From Streptomyces sp. NBC_00078 (GTDB taxonomy: Bacteria; Actinomycetota; Actinomycetes; Streptomycetales; Streptomycetaceae): a stretch of 64,000 bases of DNA. Position numbers and translations under genes: made by a program. Shown in pieces: positions 56,726-64,000 of the stretch. Numbering within the stretch: position 1 is the stretch's first letter; the number at the start of each line of letters is the position of its first letter. The DNA is taken from NCBI RefSeq assembly GCF_026343335.1, contig NZ_JAPELX010000001.1, forward strand, positions 6,324,001 through 6,388,000. The letters run 5' to 3'. The notes beneath the pieces were generated by a model. That model had not been told where the DNA came from. It saw only the letters and a list, made by a program, of their open reading frames with translations, and did no database searches.

Positions 56726-57934
56726 TCAATGCCGAACGACCAGTGCGTAGGTCTGTGTGGCGATTTCCAGTTCTTCGTCGGTGGGCACCACGGCGACCTT
56801 CACCCGTGCGTCCTCGGGCGAGATCAGCCGCGGTTCGTCACTGCGTACGGCGTTCAGCGCGCCGTCCACCGCCAGGCCCAGGGTCTCCAGGCCCGCGACG
56901 GCCGCCTCCCGCACCGGCGCCGCGTTCTCGCCGACCCCGGCCGTGAACGCGATCGCGTCCACGGTGCCGAGTACGGCGTAATAGGCGCCGATGTACTTCT
57001 TCAGACGGTGAATGTAGATGTCGAAGGCGAGCTTCGCCTCTTCGTCGCCCTCGTCGACCCGGCGCCGTATCTCCCGCATGTCGTTGTCGCCGCACAGGCC
57101 GACCAGCCCGCTCTTCTTGTTGAGAAGAGTGTCGATTTCACCGATGGACATTCCGCCAACTCGCGCCAAATGGAAGATGACGGCCGGATCCAGGTCTCCG
57201 GAGCGCGTACCCATCACGAGCCCCTCCAAAGGCGTCAGCCCCATGGAGGTATCCACGCACCGGCCCTTCGCGACCGCCGAGGCCGAGGCCCCGTTGCCCA
57301 GGTGCAGCACGATCACGTTCACCTCGGACGGGTCCTTGCCGAGCAGCTTCGCCGTCGCCCGGGACACATAGGCGTGAGAGGTCCCGTGGAAGCCGTAGCG
57401 CCGGATGCGGTGCTCGTCGGCGGTCCGCACGTCGATCGCGTAGCGGGCGGCCGCCTGAGGCATCGTGGTGTGGAAGGCGGTGTCGAATACGGCGACCTGG
57501 GGCAGGTCGGGCCGCAGGGCCCGGGCCGTACGGATGCCGGTGAGGTTGGCCGGGTTGTGCAGCGGCGCCACCGGGATCAGCCGCTCGATCTCGGCGAGCA
57601 CGGTCTCGTCGATCACGGTCGGCTCGGTGAAGGTCTGCCCGCCGTGCACGACGCGGTGCCCGATCGCGGCGAGTTCGGGCGAGTCGAGTCCGACACCGTC
57701 CCTGGCCAGCTCCTGGGACACGGCCTTCAGGGCGGCCTCGTGGTCGGCGACCGGGCCGCTGGACTCGCGGGTCCCGCCGCCGTTCGCGAGGGGTGTGTGC
57801 CTGATGCGCGAGGTCTCCTCGCCGATCCGCTCCACGAGGCCCGCGGCCAGCCGGCGGCCGTCCCGCATGTCGAGCAGCTGGTACTTCACCGACGAGGAGC
57901 CGGAGTTGAGGACGAGGACGCGGGAGGGACTCAC
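56726..57934 (-). CDS. ackA: acetate kinase
   Basis: A 402-residue ASKHA-fold kinase that interconverts acetyl phosphate plus ADP and acetate plus ATP. It shows LVLNSGSSSVKY at 7-18, HRVVHGG, YGFHGTSHAYVS, LGNGASASA and FTAGVGENA. The GTG at 57934 overlaps the pta stop codon by four bases, so the pair is co-translated in the classical acetate overflow/assimilation pathway. Confidence 0.95.
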   Translation of the reverse strand: MSPSRVLVLNSGSSSVKYQLLDMRDGRRLAAGLVERIGEETSRIRHTPLANGGGTRESSGPVADHEAALKAVSQELARDGVGLDSPELAAIGHRVVHGGQTFTEPTVIDETVLAEIERLIPVAPLHNPANLTGIRTARALRPDLPQVAVFDTAFHTTMPQAAARYAIDVRTADEHRIRRYGFHGTSHAYVSRATAKLLGKDPSEVNVIVLHLGNGASASAVAKGRCVDTSMGLTPLEGLVMGTRSGDLDPAVIFHLARVGGMSIGEIDTLLNKKSGLVGLCGDNDMREIRRRVDEGDEEAKLAFDIYIHRLKKYIGAYYAVLGTVDAIAFTAGVGENAAPVREAAVAGLETLGLAVDGALNAVRSDEPRLISPEDARVKVAVVPTDEELEIATQTYALVVRH

Positions 57935-60021
57935 TGTGCGGTCGCCTTCTCGTTCGAGTTCTGGGCCTGTATCGCCGTGATGGCGACGGTGTTGACGATG
58001 TCCGAGACCAGGGCGCCCCGGGAGAGGTCGTTGACGGGCTTGCGCAGACCCTGCAGCACCGGGCCGACCGCGATCGCCCCGGCCGAACGCTGCACTGCCT
58101 TGTAGGTGTTGTTGCCGGTGTTCAGGTCGGGGAAGATCAACACGCTTGCCTGGCCGGCGACTTCGGAGCCCGGCAGCTTGGTCTCGGCGACGGACGGCTC
58201 CACGGCGGCGTCGTACTGGATCGGCCCCTCGATCCTCAGGTCGGGGCGCCTCTCCCGCACCAGCTTCGTGGCCTCGCGCACCTTGTCGACGTCGGCGCCC
58301 GAGCCGGACGTGCCCGTCGAGTACGACAGCAGCGCGATCCGCGGCTCCACGCCGAACTGCTCGGCGGTGGCGGCCGACTGGATGGCGATGTCGGCCAGCT
58401 GCTGTGCGTTCGGGTCGGGGTTCACGGCGCAGTCGCCGTAGACGAGGGTCTTGTCGGCCAGGCACATGAAGAAGACGGACGAGACGATGTCGGCATCGGG
58501 CTTCGTCTTGATGATCTCGAAGGCAGGCCGGATCGTCGCGGCCGTGGAGTGCACGGACCCCGACACCATGCCGTCGGCCAGCCCCTCCTCGACCATCAGC
58601 GTGCCGAAGTAGTTCACGTCCGAGACGACGTCGTACGCCAGCTCGACGGTGACGCCCTTGTGGGCGCGCAGGACGGCGTACTTCTCGGCGAAGGAGTCGC
58701 GCAGCTCGCTGGTGGCGGGGTCGATGAGCTGGCAGCCCTCCAGGTCGATGCCCAGGTCGGCGGCCTTCTTGCGGATCTGGTCGACCGGCCCGAGGAGGGT
58801 GAGATCGCAGACGCCGCGGCGCAGCAGGACCTCGGCGGCGTGCAGGACGCGGGGTTCGGTGCCCTCGGGCAGGACGACGCGGCGCCGGTCGGAGCGGGCC
58901 TGTTCGAGCAGCTTGTGCTCGAACATCATCGGGGTGAGGCGATCGCTGCTGGGGGCCGAGACCCGCCGGGTGAGGTCGCCGGTGTCGACGTACCGCTCGA
59001 AGAGCCCGAGTGCGGTCTCCGCCTTCCTCGGGGTGGCCGCGTTCAACTTCCCTTCCAGGGAGAAGAGTTCGGCTGCGGTGGGGAAGCTGGTGGTGGCCAC
59101 CGAGAGCACCGGGGTGCCGGGGGCGAGGCGGGCGGCGAGGGTGAGGATCCCGTCGCTGGGCACCTCGTTCAGGGTGAGAAGCACGCCGGCTATCGGCGGG
59201 GTGCCGGCGCTGTGCGCGGCCAGCGAGCCGACGACCAGGTCGGCGCGGTCGCCGGGGGTGACGACCAGGCATCCGGGGGTGAGAGCGGCGAGGAAGTTCG
59301 GCAGCATCGCACCGCCGAACACGAAGTCGAGCGCGTCCCGGGCGAGTCCCGAGTCGTCGCCCAGCAGCACCCTGGCGCCGAGGGCCTGGGAGATCTGGGC
59401 CACCGTGGGTGCGGCGAGCGCGGGCTCGTCGGGCACGATGTAACAGGGCACGGGCAGGCGGGAGTCGAGCCTGCGCGCAATGTCCTCCCGGTCCTCCCGG
59501 GCCACCCGGTTGGTCACCATCGCCAGCACGTCGCAGCCCAGCGACTCGTACGCCCGGTAGGCGTTGCGGGTCTCGGCGAGCACCGACTCCGCGAGCTGCC
59601 CCCGACCGCCCACCACCGGGATCACGGACGCGCCGAACTCGTTGGCGAGGCGGGCGTTGAGGGACAGCTCGTCGGGGAGCTGGGTGTCGGCGAAGTCGGT
59701 GCCGAGGACCAGCACCACTTCGTAGTCGCGCGCGACCACGTGGAAGCGTTCGACGAGGGTCGACACCAACTCGTCCGTGCCCTGCTCGGCCTGGAGGGCG
59801 GACGCCTCGTGGTAGTCCATGCCGTAGACCGTGGCCGGGTCCTGGGAGAGCCGGTAGCGGGCGCGCAGCAGCTCGAACAGGCGGTCGGGGCTGTGGTGGA
59901 CGAGCGGCCGGAACACGCCGACCCGGTCGACCTGCCGGGTCAGGAGCTCCATGACCCCCAGCTCGACGACCTGCCGGCCGTCGCCGCGGTCGATACCCGT
60001 CACGTACACGCTGCGCGTCAC
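57931..60021 (-). CDS. pta: phosphate acetyltransferase, long form
   Basis: A 696-residue enzyme that converts acetyl-CoA plus phosphate to acetyl phosphate plus CoA. The N-terminal 360 residues form the BioD-like and DRTGG regulatory part (start SVYVTGIDRGDGRQ). The C-terminal 330 residues are the PTA_PTB catalytic domain (VVLPEGTEPRVL, GMVSGSVHSTA, PDLNTGNNTYKAVQR). The GTG at 60021 follows GGAGAG at a good distance. It is in an operon with ackA and divergent from pfkA. Confidence 0.95.
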   Translation of the reverse strand: MTRSVYVTGIDRGDGRQVVELGVMELLTRQVDRVGVFRPLVHHSPDRLFELLRARYRLSQDPATVYGMDYHEASALQAEQGTDELVSTLVERFHVVARDYEVVLVLGTDFADTQLPDELSLNARLANEFGASVIPVVGGRGQLAESVLAETRNAYRAYESLGCDVLAMVTNRVAREDREDIARRLDSRLPVPCYIVPDEPALAAPTVAQISQALGARVLLGDDSGLARDALDFVFGGAMLPNFLAALTPGCLVVTPGDRADLVVGSLAAHSAGTPPIAGVLLTLNEVPSDGILTLAARLAPGTPVLSVATTSFPTAAELFSLEGKLNAATPRKAETALGLFERYVDTGDLTRRVSAPSSDRLTPMMFEHKLLEQARSDRRRVVLPEGTEPRVLHAAEVLLRRGVCDLTLLGPVDQIRKKAADLGIDLEGCQLIDPATSELRDSFAEKYAVLRAHKGVTVELAYDVVSDVNYFGTLMVEEGLADGMVSGSVHSTAATIRPAFEIIKTKPDADIVSSVFFMCLADKTLVYGDCAVNPDPNAQQLADIAIQSAATAEQFGVEPRIALLSYSTGTSGSGADVDKVREATKLVRERRPDLRIEGPIQYDAAVEPSVAETKLPGSEVAGQASVLIFPDLNTGNNTYKAVQRSAGAIAVGPVLQGLRKPVNDLSRGALVSDIVNTVAITAIQAQNSNEKATAQ

Positions 60022-60278
60022 GCGTGCTCTCCGTTTCGTCTGTCGCTGCTTCGTCTGTCGCTGGGGCGTCGCCGGTGCAAAAATCGCCCACCGGGGTGAG
60101 CAGAACCCTCTTGACAATACCCTCGCCGGTGGTTAAGGCGCCCGCCAGGATCGAGGGCCGGCCCGATGGTCCGACAGGGTGAACCAGGCCAAAGGAGACA
60201 GAGGGGACATCGTCCTCCGGGCCGTGAAACAATCGGATCGGCTCACCGGTACCGACAGCGAGCAGGAGACACAGCACG

Positions 60279-61304
60279 ATGCGCATCGGAGTTCTCACCG
60301 CCGGCGGCGACTGCCCTGGTCTGAACGCAGTGATCCGGTCGGTCGTGCACCGAGCGGTCGACCACTACGGCGATGAGGTCATCGGCTTCGAGGACGGCTA
60401 CGCCGGCCTGCTGACCAGCCGCTACCGCAGCCTCGACCTGAACGCGGTCAGCGGCATCCTGGCCCGCGGCGGCACCATCCTCGGCTCCTCCCGCCTGGAG
60501 CGCGACCGGCTGCGCGAGGCCTGCGAGCGGGCCGAGGACATGGTCGAGGCGTTCGGTATCGACGCACTGATCCCCATCGGCGGCGAGGGCACGCTGACGG
60601 CGGCACGCATGCTGTCCGACGCCGGACTGCCGGTGGTCGGCGTCCCCAAGACGATCGACAACGACATCTCCTCCACGGACCGCACCTTCGGCTTCGACAC
60701 CGCGGTCGGTGTCGCCACGGAGGCGATGGACCGCCTCAAGACCACCGCCGAGTCCCATCAGCGCGTGATGGTCGTCGAGGTGATGGGCCGGCACGCGGGC
60801 TGGATCGCCCTGGAGTCCGGCATGGCCGCCGGCGCCCACGGCATCTGCCTGCCCGAGCGGCCCTTCGACCCGGCCGACCTCGTCAAGATGGTCGAGGAGC
60901 GCTTCGCCCGCGGCAAGAAGTTCGCCGTCGTGTGCGTGGCGGAGGGCGCCCACCCCGCCGAGGGCAGCATGGACTACGGCCACGGCGAGATCGACCAGTT
61001 CGGTCACGAGCGTTTCCAGGGCATCGGCACGGCCCTGGCCTACGAGCTGGAGCGCCGGCTCGGCAAGGAGGCCAAGCCGGTCATTCTCGGCCATGTCCAG
61101 CGCGGTGGTGTCCCGACGGCGTACGACCGCGTCCTCGCCACCCGCTTCGGCTGGCACGCGGTGGAGGCGGCGCACCGGGGCGGGTTCGGCAGGATGACCG
61201 CGCTCAAGGGCACCGACATCGTGATGGTGCCGCTCGCGCAGGCGGTGACCGAGCTGAAGACGGTGCCGAAGGACCGGATGGACGAGGCGGAGTCGGTCTT
61301 CTAG
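60279..61304 (+). CDS. pfkA: 6-phosphofructokinase
   Basis: A 341-residue enzyme that phosphorylates fructose 6-phosphate. It shows LTAGGDCPGLNAVIR at 6-20, PIGGEGTL for phosphoryl-donor binding and PKTIDND for the catalytic Asp. The Gly after GGE fits an ATP-dependent actinomycete enzyme, although the Lys of PKTIDND is shared with PPi-dependent relatives. It is divergent from pta across 257 bases that contain both promoters and no gene. Confidence 0.94.
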   Translation: MRIGVLTAGGDCPGLNAVIRSVVHRAVDHYGDEVIGFEDGYAGLLTSRYRSLDLNAVSGILARGGTILGSSRLERDRLREACERAEDMVEAFGIDALIPIGGEGTLTAARMLSDAGLPVVGVPKTIDNDISSTDRTFGFDTAVGVATEAMDRLKTTAESHQRVMVVEVMGRHAGWIALESGMAAGAHGICLPERPFDPADLVKMVEERFARGKKFAVVCVAEGAHPAEGSMDYGHGEIDQFGHERFQGIGTALAYELERRLGKEAKPVILGHVQRGGVPTAYDRVLATRFGWHAVEAAHRGGFGRMTALKGTDIVMVPLAQAVTELKTVPKDRMDEAESVF

Positions 61305-61325
61305 TTCCGGGGCACTAGCGGGGCA

Positions 61326-61347
61326 CCAGTACCGGTCGGGGTACTGG
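61326..61347. terminator. terminator between pfkA and the convergent HTH gene
   Basis: An 8-base stem (CCAGTACC / GGTACTGG) with a 6-base loop, 21 bases past the pfkA stop and 7 bases past the HTH gene stop. It could act in both directions. Confidence 0.6.
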
Positions 61348-61354
61348 CAGAGCC

Positions 61355-62077
61355 TCACTCGGTGTTGTCCTGGACCGCGGCCCAGAAGTGGTCGACGATC
61401 CGGTCCAGGAAGTCCCGCCCCAGGTCGCTCGAGTTGTTGGCGGCCATCCCGTCGCCCCAGCTCAGCGAGGCGACCATCTGCCCCTGGTAGTCCTGGTGCA
61501 GCTGCTGGAGGGTGTCCTCCAGCAGCCGCCGGTCCAGGGGCACCACTTTGCCGACCGGGCGGACGTAGGCCTGCCAGCGCGTACTCGCGGCACTGCGGAG
61601 CAGTTCGGTGAGCTTTTCCTCGCGCCCGGTGACGGTGATGAAGTCGGGGAGCGAGAGCTGGAGCAGCTCGGCGAGCGCGGCCGACTGGCGTTCGTTGCCG
61701 TGCCAGCTGTTGTGCTCCTCCATGTGGAGATAGGCGAGGAGTTCGAGGCCGGCGGTACGGGCGATGTCCTCGGGGGCCAGCCCGCGGGCGATGCGGTGTT
61801 CGCGCAGGGTGCGCGGCTTTCCGATGAGTTCACCGGGGGAGCACCACAACACGCCCGCGAGGGCGGCGAGTTCGGAGTCGGAGGGGCTGAGCTGCTCCCG
61901 CTCCCAGGCGACGACGAGGTCGGGGGTGATGTAGGGGAGTCCGTAGGAGACGCGCAGGCCGTAGGCGACGTGTTCGGGTCCCATGCCGAGGGCCGTACGC
62001 AGGCGGCGGGCGGACAGGGCGTTGAAGGGCGGCGGTGGCTGGGCGGGCTGATTCGGGCGGGTAGGACGTTGGCGCAC
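61355..62077 (-). CDS. XRE-like helix-turn-helix regulator with two HTH regions
   Basis: A protein of about 240 residues. One HTH-like region is at about 20-90 (ALSARRLRTALGMGPEHVAYGL to ALAGVLWCSPGELIG), and a second follows TLREHRIARGLAPEDIARTAGLE. The C-terminal half is helical without a recognised domain. I favour the GTG at 62077 (VRQRPTRPNQPAQ); a start at 62107 is possible. TAACTT just upstream of 62077 could be a -10 box for a leaderless transcript. Targets unknown. Confidence 0.78.
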   Translation of the reverse strand: MRQRPTRPNQPAQPPPPFNALSARRLRTALGMGPEHVAYGLRVSYGLPYITPDLVVAWEREQLSPSDSELAALAGVLWCSPGELIGKPRTLREHRIARGLAPEDIARTAGLELLAYLHMEEHNSWHGNERQSAALAELLQLSLPDFITVTGREEKLTELLRSAASTRWQAYVRPVGKVVPLDRRLLEDTLQQLHQDYQGQMVASLSWGDGMAANNSSDLGRDFLDRIVDHFWAAVQDNTE

Positions 62078-62254
62078 GGGCCACAAGTTAGGCGCACCGT
62101 GACGCACTGACTACGGTCTGTTCGGCCAGGATCGCGGATTGTAGGAACGTACGGCTGGGGCGGTGCGGAGCGGCTGGCCGGAGATCGTCTGTCGAACAGG
62201 CCGGGACGATCGCGAGGATGGGCGCGGGCCGCCCGGGCGGGCGGCGGAGAGGAC

Positions 62255-62710
62255 GTGATCTTCGTGTACGAAGTGAAGGGCAAGGTGGAGGGGCATATTC
62301 GCGAGCGCCTGCTGGCGCCGAACTTCTGGCACCTCGCGACGGTCGGCGCCGACGGTGCGCCGCAGGTCTCGCCCATGTGGGCGGACCTCGAAGGTGAGTA
62401 CGTCATGGTCAACACGGCGATGGGACGGGTGAAGGAGCAGAACCTGCGGCTCAATCCCAACGTTTCGCTGTCCCACCACGACCCCGGCAATCCCTACGAC
62501 CGGGTGGAGATCCGGGGCCGGGTCGTGCGGTTCGTGGAGGGGGAGGAGGCGGAGCGCTCGATGGACCGGCTGACGAAGAAGTACATCGGCGAGGACAGGT
62601 ATCCGTGGCTGCTGCCCGGGGAGCGGCGGGTGATGCTGCTGATCGAGCCGGTGCGGGTGCGCAGGGTGGTGGGCGTGGAGCCGTTCCGCCCGGGAGTGCT
62701 CAACCCCTGA
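62255..62710 (+). CDS. PPOX-fold F420/FMN-dependent oxidoreductase
   Basis: A 151-residue split-barrel flavoprotein of the pyridoxamine-oxidase-like superfamily. It shows FWHLATVGADGAPQVSPMWAD at 24-44 and VMVNTAMGRVKEQNL near 50-64, typical of F420-dependent actinobacterial members. The C-terminal part forms the rest of the barrel. The GTG at 62255 follows GAGAGG. Substrate unknown. It is a single gene between oppositely oriented neighbours. Confidence 0.87.
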   Translation: MIFVYEVKGKVEGHIRERLLAPNFWHLATVGADGAPQVSPMWADLEGEYVMVNTAMGRVKEQNLRLNPNVSLSHHDPGNPYDRVEIRGRVVRFVEGEEAERSMDRLTKKYIGEDRYPWLLPGERRVMLLIEPVRVRRVVGVEPFRPGVLNP

Positions 62711-62838
62711 CCGCCCCGCCCCGCCCGGCGCGAAGCCACCCAGCCGCCGGGCGATCAGCAGGTACAGCGGGACCGCCGGCGTCGAGTGGGCGACCGAGAA
62801 CGCGGCCGGCTGCCCGTACGCCACCATCCCCCTCCCTG

Positions 62839-63531
62839 TCAGCCCCGCTCCCCACGAACCCACCGGTACTGCAGCTCCGGGCGCCCCACGGTCCCGTACT
62901 GCGGATTGCGGGCCGCGCGTCCCGCGTCCACCAGATGCTCCAGATACCGCCGGGCCGTGATCCTGGAGATTCCCACCGCCTCCGCCAGCGCCGCGGCCGT
63001 CAAGCCCGCCCCGCAGTCCCGCAGCGCCACGGTCACCCGTTCCAGCGTCGGCGAACTCAGTCCCTTGGGCAGCGCCGCGGGCGACGGCGCCCGCAGTGAG
63101 GCGAGCGCCCGGTCCACCTCGTCCTGCCCGCTCGCCTCACCCACCGCCGCGTGGAACTGCGCGTACCGCACCAGCCGGTCCCGCAGCGTCGCGAAGGTGA
63201 ACGGCTTCAGCACGTACTGCACCACCCCCAGCGACACCCCCTCCCGGACCACGGTCAGATCCCGCGCCGACGTCACCGCGATCACGTCCGCGTGATGCCC
63301 GGCCGCCCTCAGCGAGCGCGCGAACTGCAGCCCGTGCACATCCGGCAGATGCAGGTCCAGCAACAGCAGATCCACCGGCGTACGGTCCAGCAGGCGCCGC
63401 GCCTCCGCCCCCGTGTGCGCCTTGCCCACGGCCACGAACCCCGGCACCCGGCCGACGTACATGAGATGCGCGTCCGCGGCCACCGGATCGTCCTCCACCA
63501 CCAGGACGCGAATGGGCTGCTCGGTCGTCAT
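62839..63531 (-). CDS. CitB/DcuR-family response regulator
   Basis: A 230-residue two-component regulator. The N-terminal receiver domain has VVEDDP at 10-15, the phosphoacceptor Asp in LLLLDLHLPD and the conserved Lys in LKPF. The C-terminal HTH (LAEAVGISRITARRYLEHLV) is typical of regulators of C4-dicarboxylate or citrate use. It overlaps the sensor kinase stop by four bases, so the two are made together. Confidence 0.92.
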   Translation of the reverse strand: MTTEQPIRVLVVEDDPVAADAHLMYVGRVPGFVAVGKAHTGAEARRLLDRTPVDLLLLDLHLPDVHGLQFARSLRAAGHHADVIAVTSARDLTVVREGVSLGVVQYVLKPFTFATLRDRLVRYAQFHAAVGEASGQDEVDRALASLRAPSPAALPKGLSSPTLERVTVALRDCGAGLTAAALAEAVGISRITARRYLEHLVDAGRAARNPQYGTVGRPELQYRWVRGERG

Positions 63532-64000
63532 ACGTCACCTCTCACCGTGGTACGCGCGGTCGGCCCGGCCGGGACGGTGGCCGCACTCAGGGGCAGCCGG
63601 GCCTCGAAGACCGCGCCGCCCTCCTGTCCCTCCGCCACGGTCAGCGTGCCCTCCTGCCGGGCCACCGCCTGTCGTACCAGGGCCAGGCCCAGACCGCGCC
63701 CGCCGGGGCCGGCCGGCTTCGTCGAGAACCCCCGCTGGAACACCAGTTCCGCATGGGCGGGATCCACCCCCGCGCCGCTGTCCGCGACCCGCATCACCAG
63801 CTCGGCGTCCTCCGCGTACGCCGTCACCGTCACCCGCGCGCCGACGCTGCCCTGGGCCGCGTCCACCGCATTGTCGATCAGGTTGCCGAGGATCGTCACC
63901 AGGTCGCGGGCCGGCAGGGTCGGCGGGAGCAGGCCGTCGTCGAGGCGGCTGTCCTCCGACACCACCAGCTCCACGCCCCGCTCGTTGGCCTGCGCGGTCT
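63528..64000 (-). CDS. CitA/DcuS-family sensor histidine kinase, N-terminus cut by window edge
   Basis: Only the last 157 or so residues are visible: the HATPase domain with N-box LGNLIDNAVDAA, G1 DSGAGV and G2 GGRGLGLALV. The sensor and membrane parts lie beyond the window end. Pairing with the CitB-type regulator suggests an organic-acid sensor; the ligand cannot be judged from this fragment. Confidence 0.92.
   Translation of the reverse strand, partial: TAQANERGVELVVSEDSRLDDGLLPPTLPARDLVTILGNLIDNAVDAAQGSVGARVTVTAYAEDAELVMRVADSGAGVDPAHAELVFQRGFSTKPAGPGGRGLGLALVRQAVARQEGTLTVAEGQEGGAVFEARLPLSAATVPAGPTARTTVRGDV

Noticed and set aside
60022..60078. Repeated CGTCTGTCGCTG upstream of pta as an operator
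   Set aside because: Only two copies, no symmetry, and in GC-rich DNA such short direct repeats are common.
56726..60298. A 1,190-residue minus-strand frame apparently fusing acetate kinase to an upstream region
   Set aside because: The upstream part is a shifted frame over pta. The true genes are separate, with a GTGA overlap at 57931-57934.

Overview
The window is a very GC-rich actinobacterial chromosome segment, almost certainly Streptomyces. The evidence is the adjacent polar-growth coiled-coil genes filP and scy, many GTG/TTG starts with GGAGG-type ribosome binding sites, a LuxR-family regulator carrying rare TTA (bldA-dependent) codons, and a core gene order (filP-scy-mce-thiolase-meaB, icmA, thioredoxin, pyk, pta-ackA, pfkA) that I recall from the S. 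coelicolor SCO539x-543x region. Gene names and that synteny come from memory, not from a search.

Layout. 1-5.3 kb: a truncated flavin oxidoreductase, a small zinc-ligand protein and two paralogous ABC-2 exporter pairs. 5.6-10.6 kb: filP and scy. 11-16.1 kb: methylmalonyl-CoA epimerase, acetyl-CoA acetyltransferase and MeaB, then an MFS exporter and a MarR regulator. 16.2-19.8 kb: three AIM24-family genes interrupted by a TnpB cassette with a divergent 50-residue ribbon-helix-helix gene. 19.9-23.5 kb: two DUF3817 membrane proteins, a thiamine-binding-type protein, a MarR regulator and isobutyryl-CoA mutase large subunit IcmA. 23.5-29 kb: tandem repeats, a TetR regulator, a thioredoxin/TPR protein and a three-gene envelope set (DUF6230, DUF6114, Ser/Pro-rich secreted protein).

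29.0-55.1 kb holds a compact type I polyketide cluster inserted between core genes and bounded by two very similar hairpin terminators. The left, leftward operon encodes a cholesterol-oxidase-like GMC enzyme, an MFS exporter, an SDR and a type II thioesterase. A large LAL regulator with two TTA codons follows. The rightward operon encodes PKS1 (KS-AT-ACP-KS-AT-KR-ACP), PKS2 (KS-AT0-DH-ACP-TR), a P450, a fatty-acyl-AMP ligase, a free ACP and a KAS III. The most unusual element is PKS2. Its AT has lost all catalytic motifs, it has no KR, and it ends in a reductive release domain. I infer that the FAAL/ACP/KAS III set supplies a carboxylic starter, PKS1 adds two units, and PKS2 may only dehydrate the chain and release it as an aldehyde. 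I do not recognise the product.

55.2-64 kb returns to core metabolism (pyruvate kinase, acetate kinase, phosphotransacetylase, phosphofructokinase), followed by an HTH regulator, a PPOX-fold flavoprotein and a CitA/CitB-type two-component pair cut by the window end. I saw no tRNA, rRNA, CRISPR array or replication origin.
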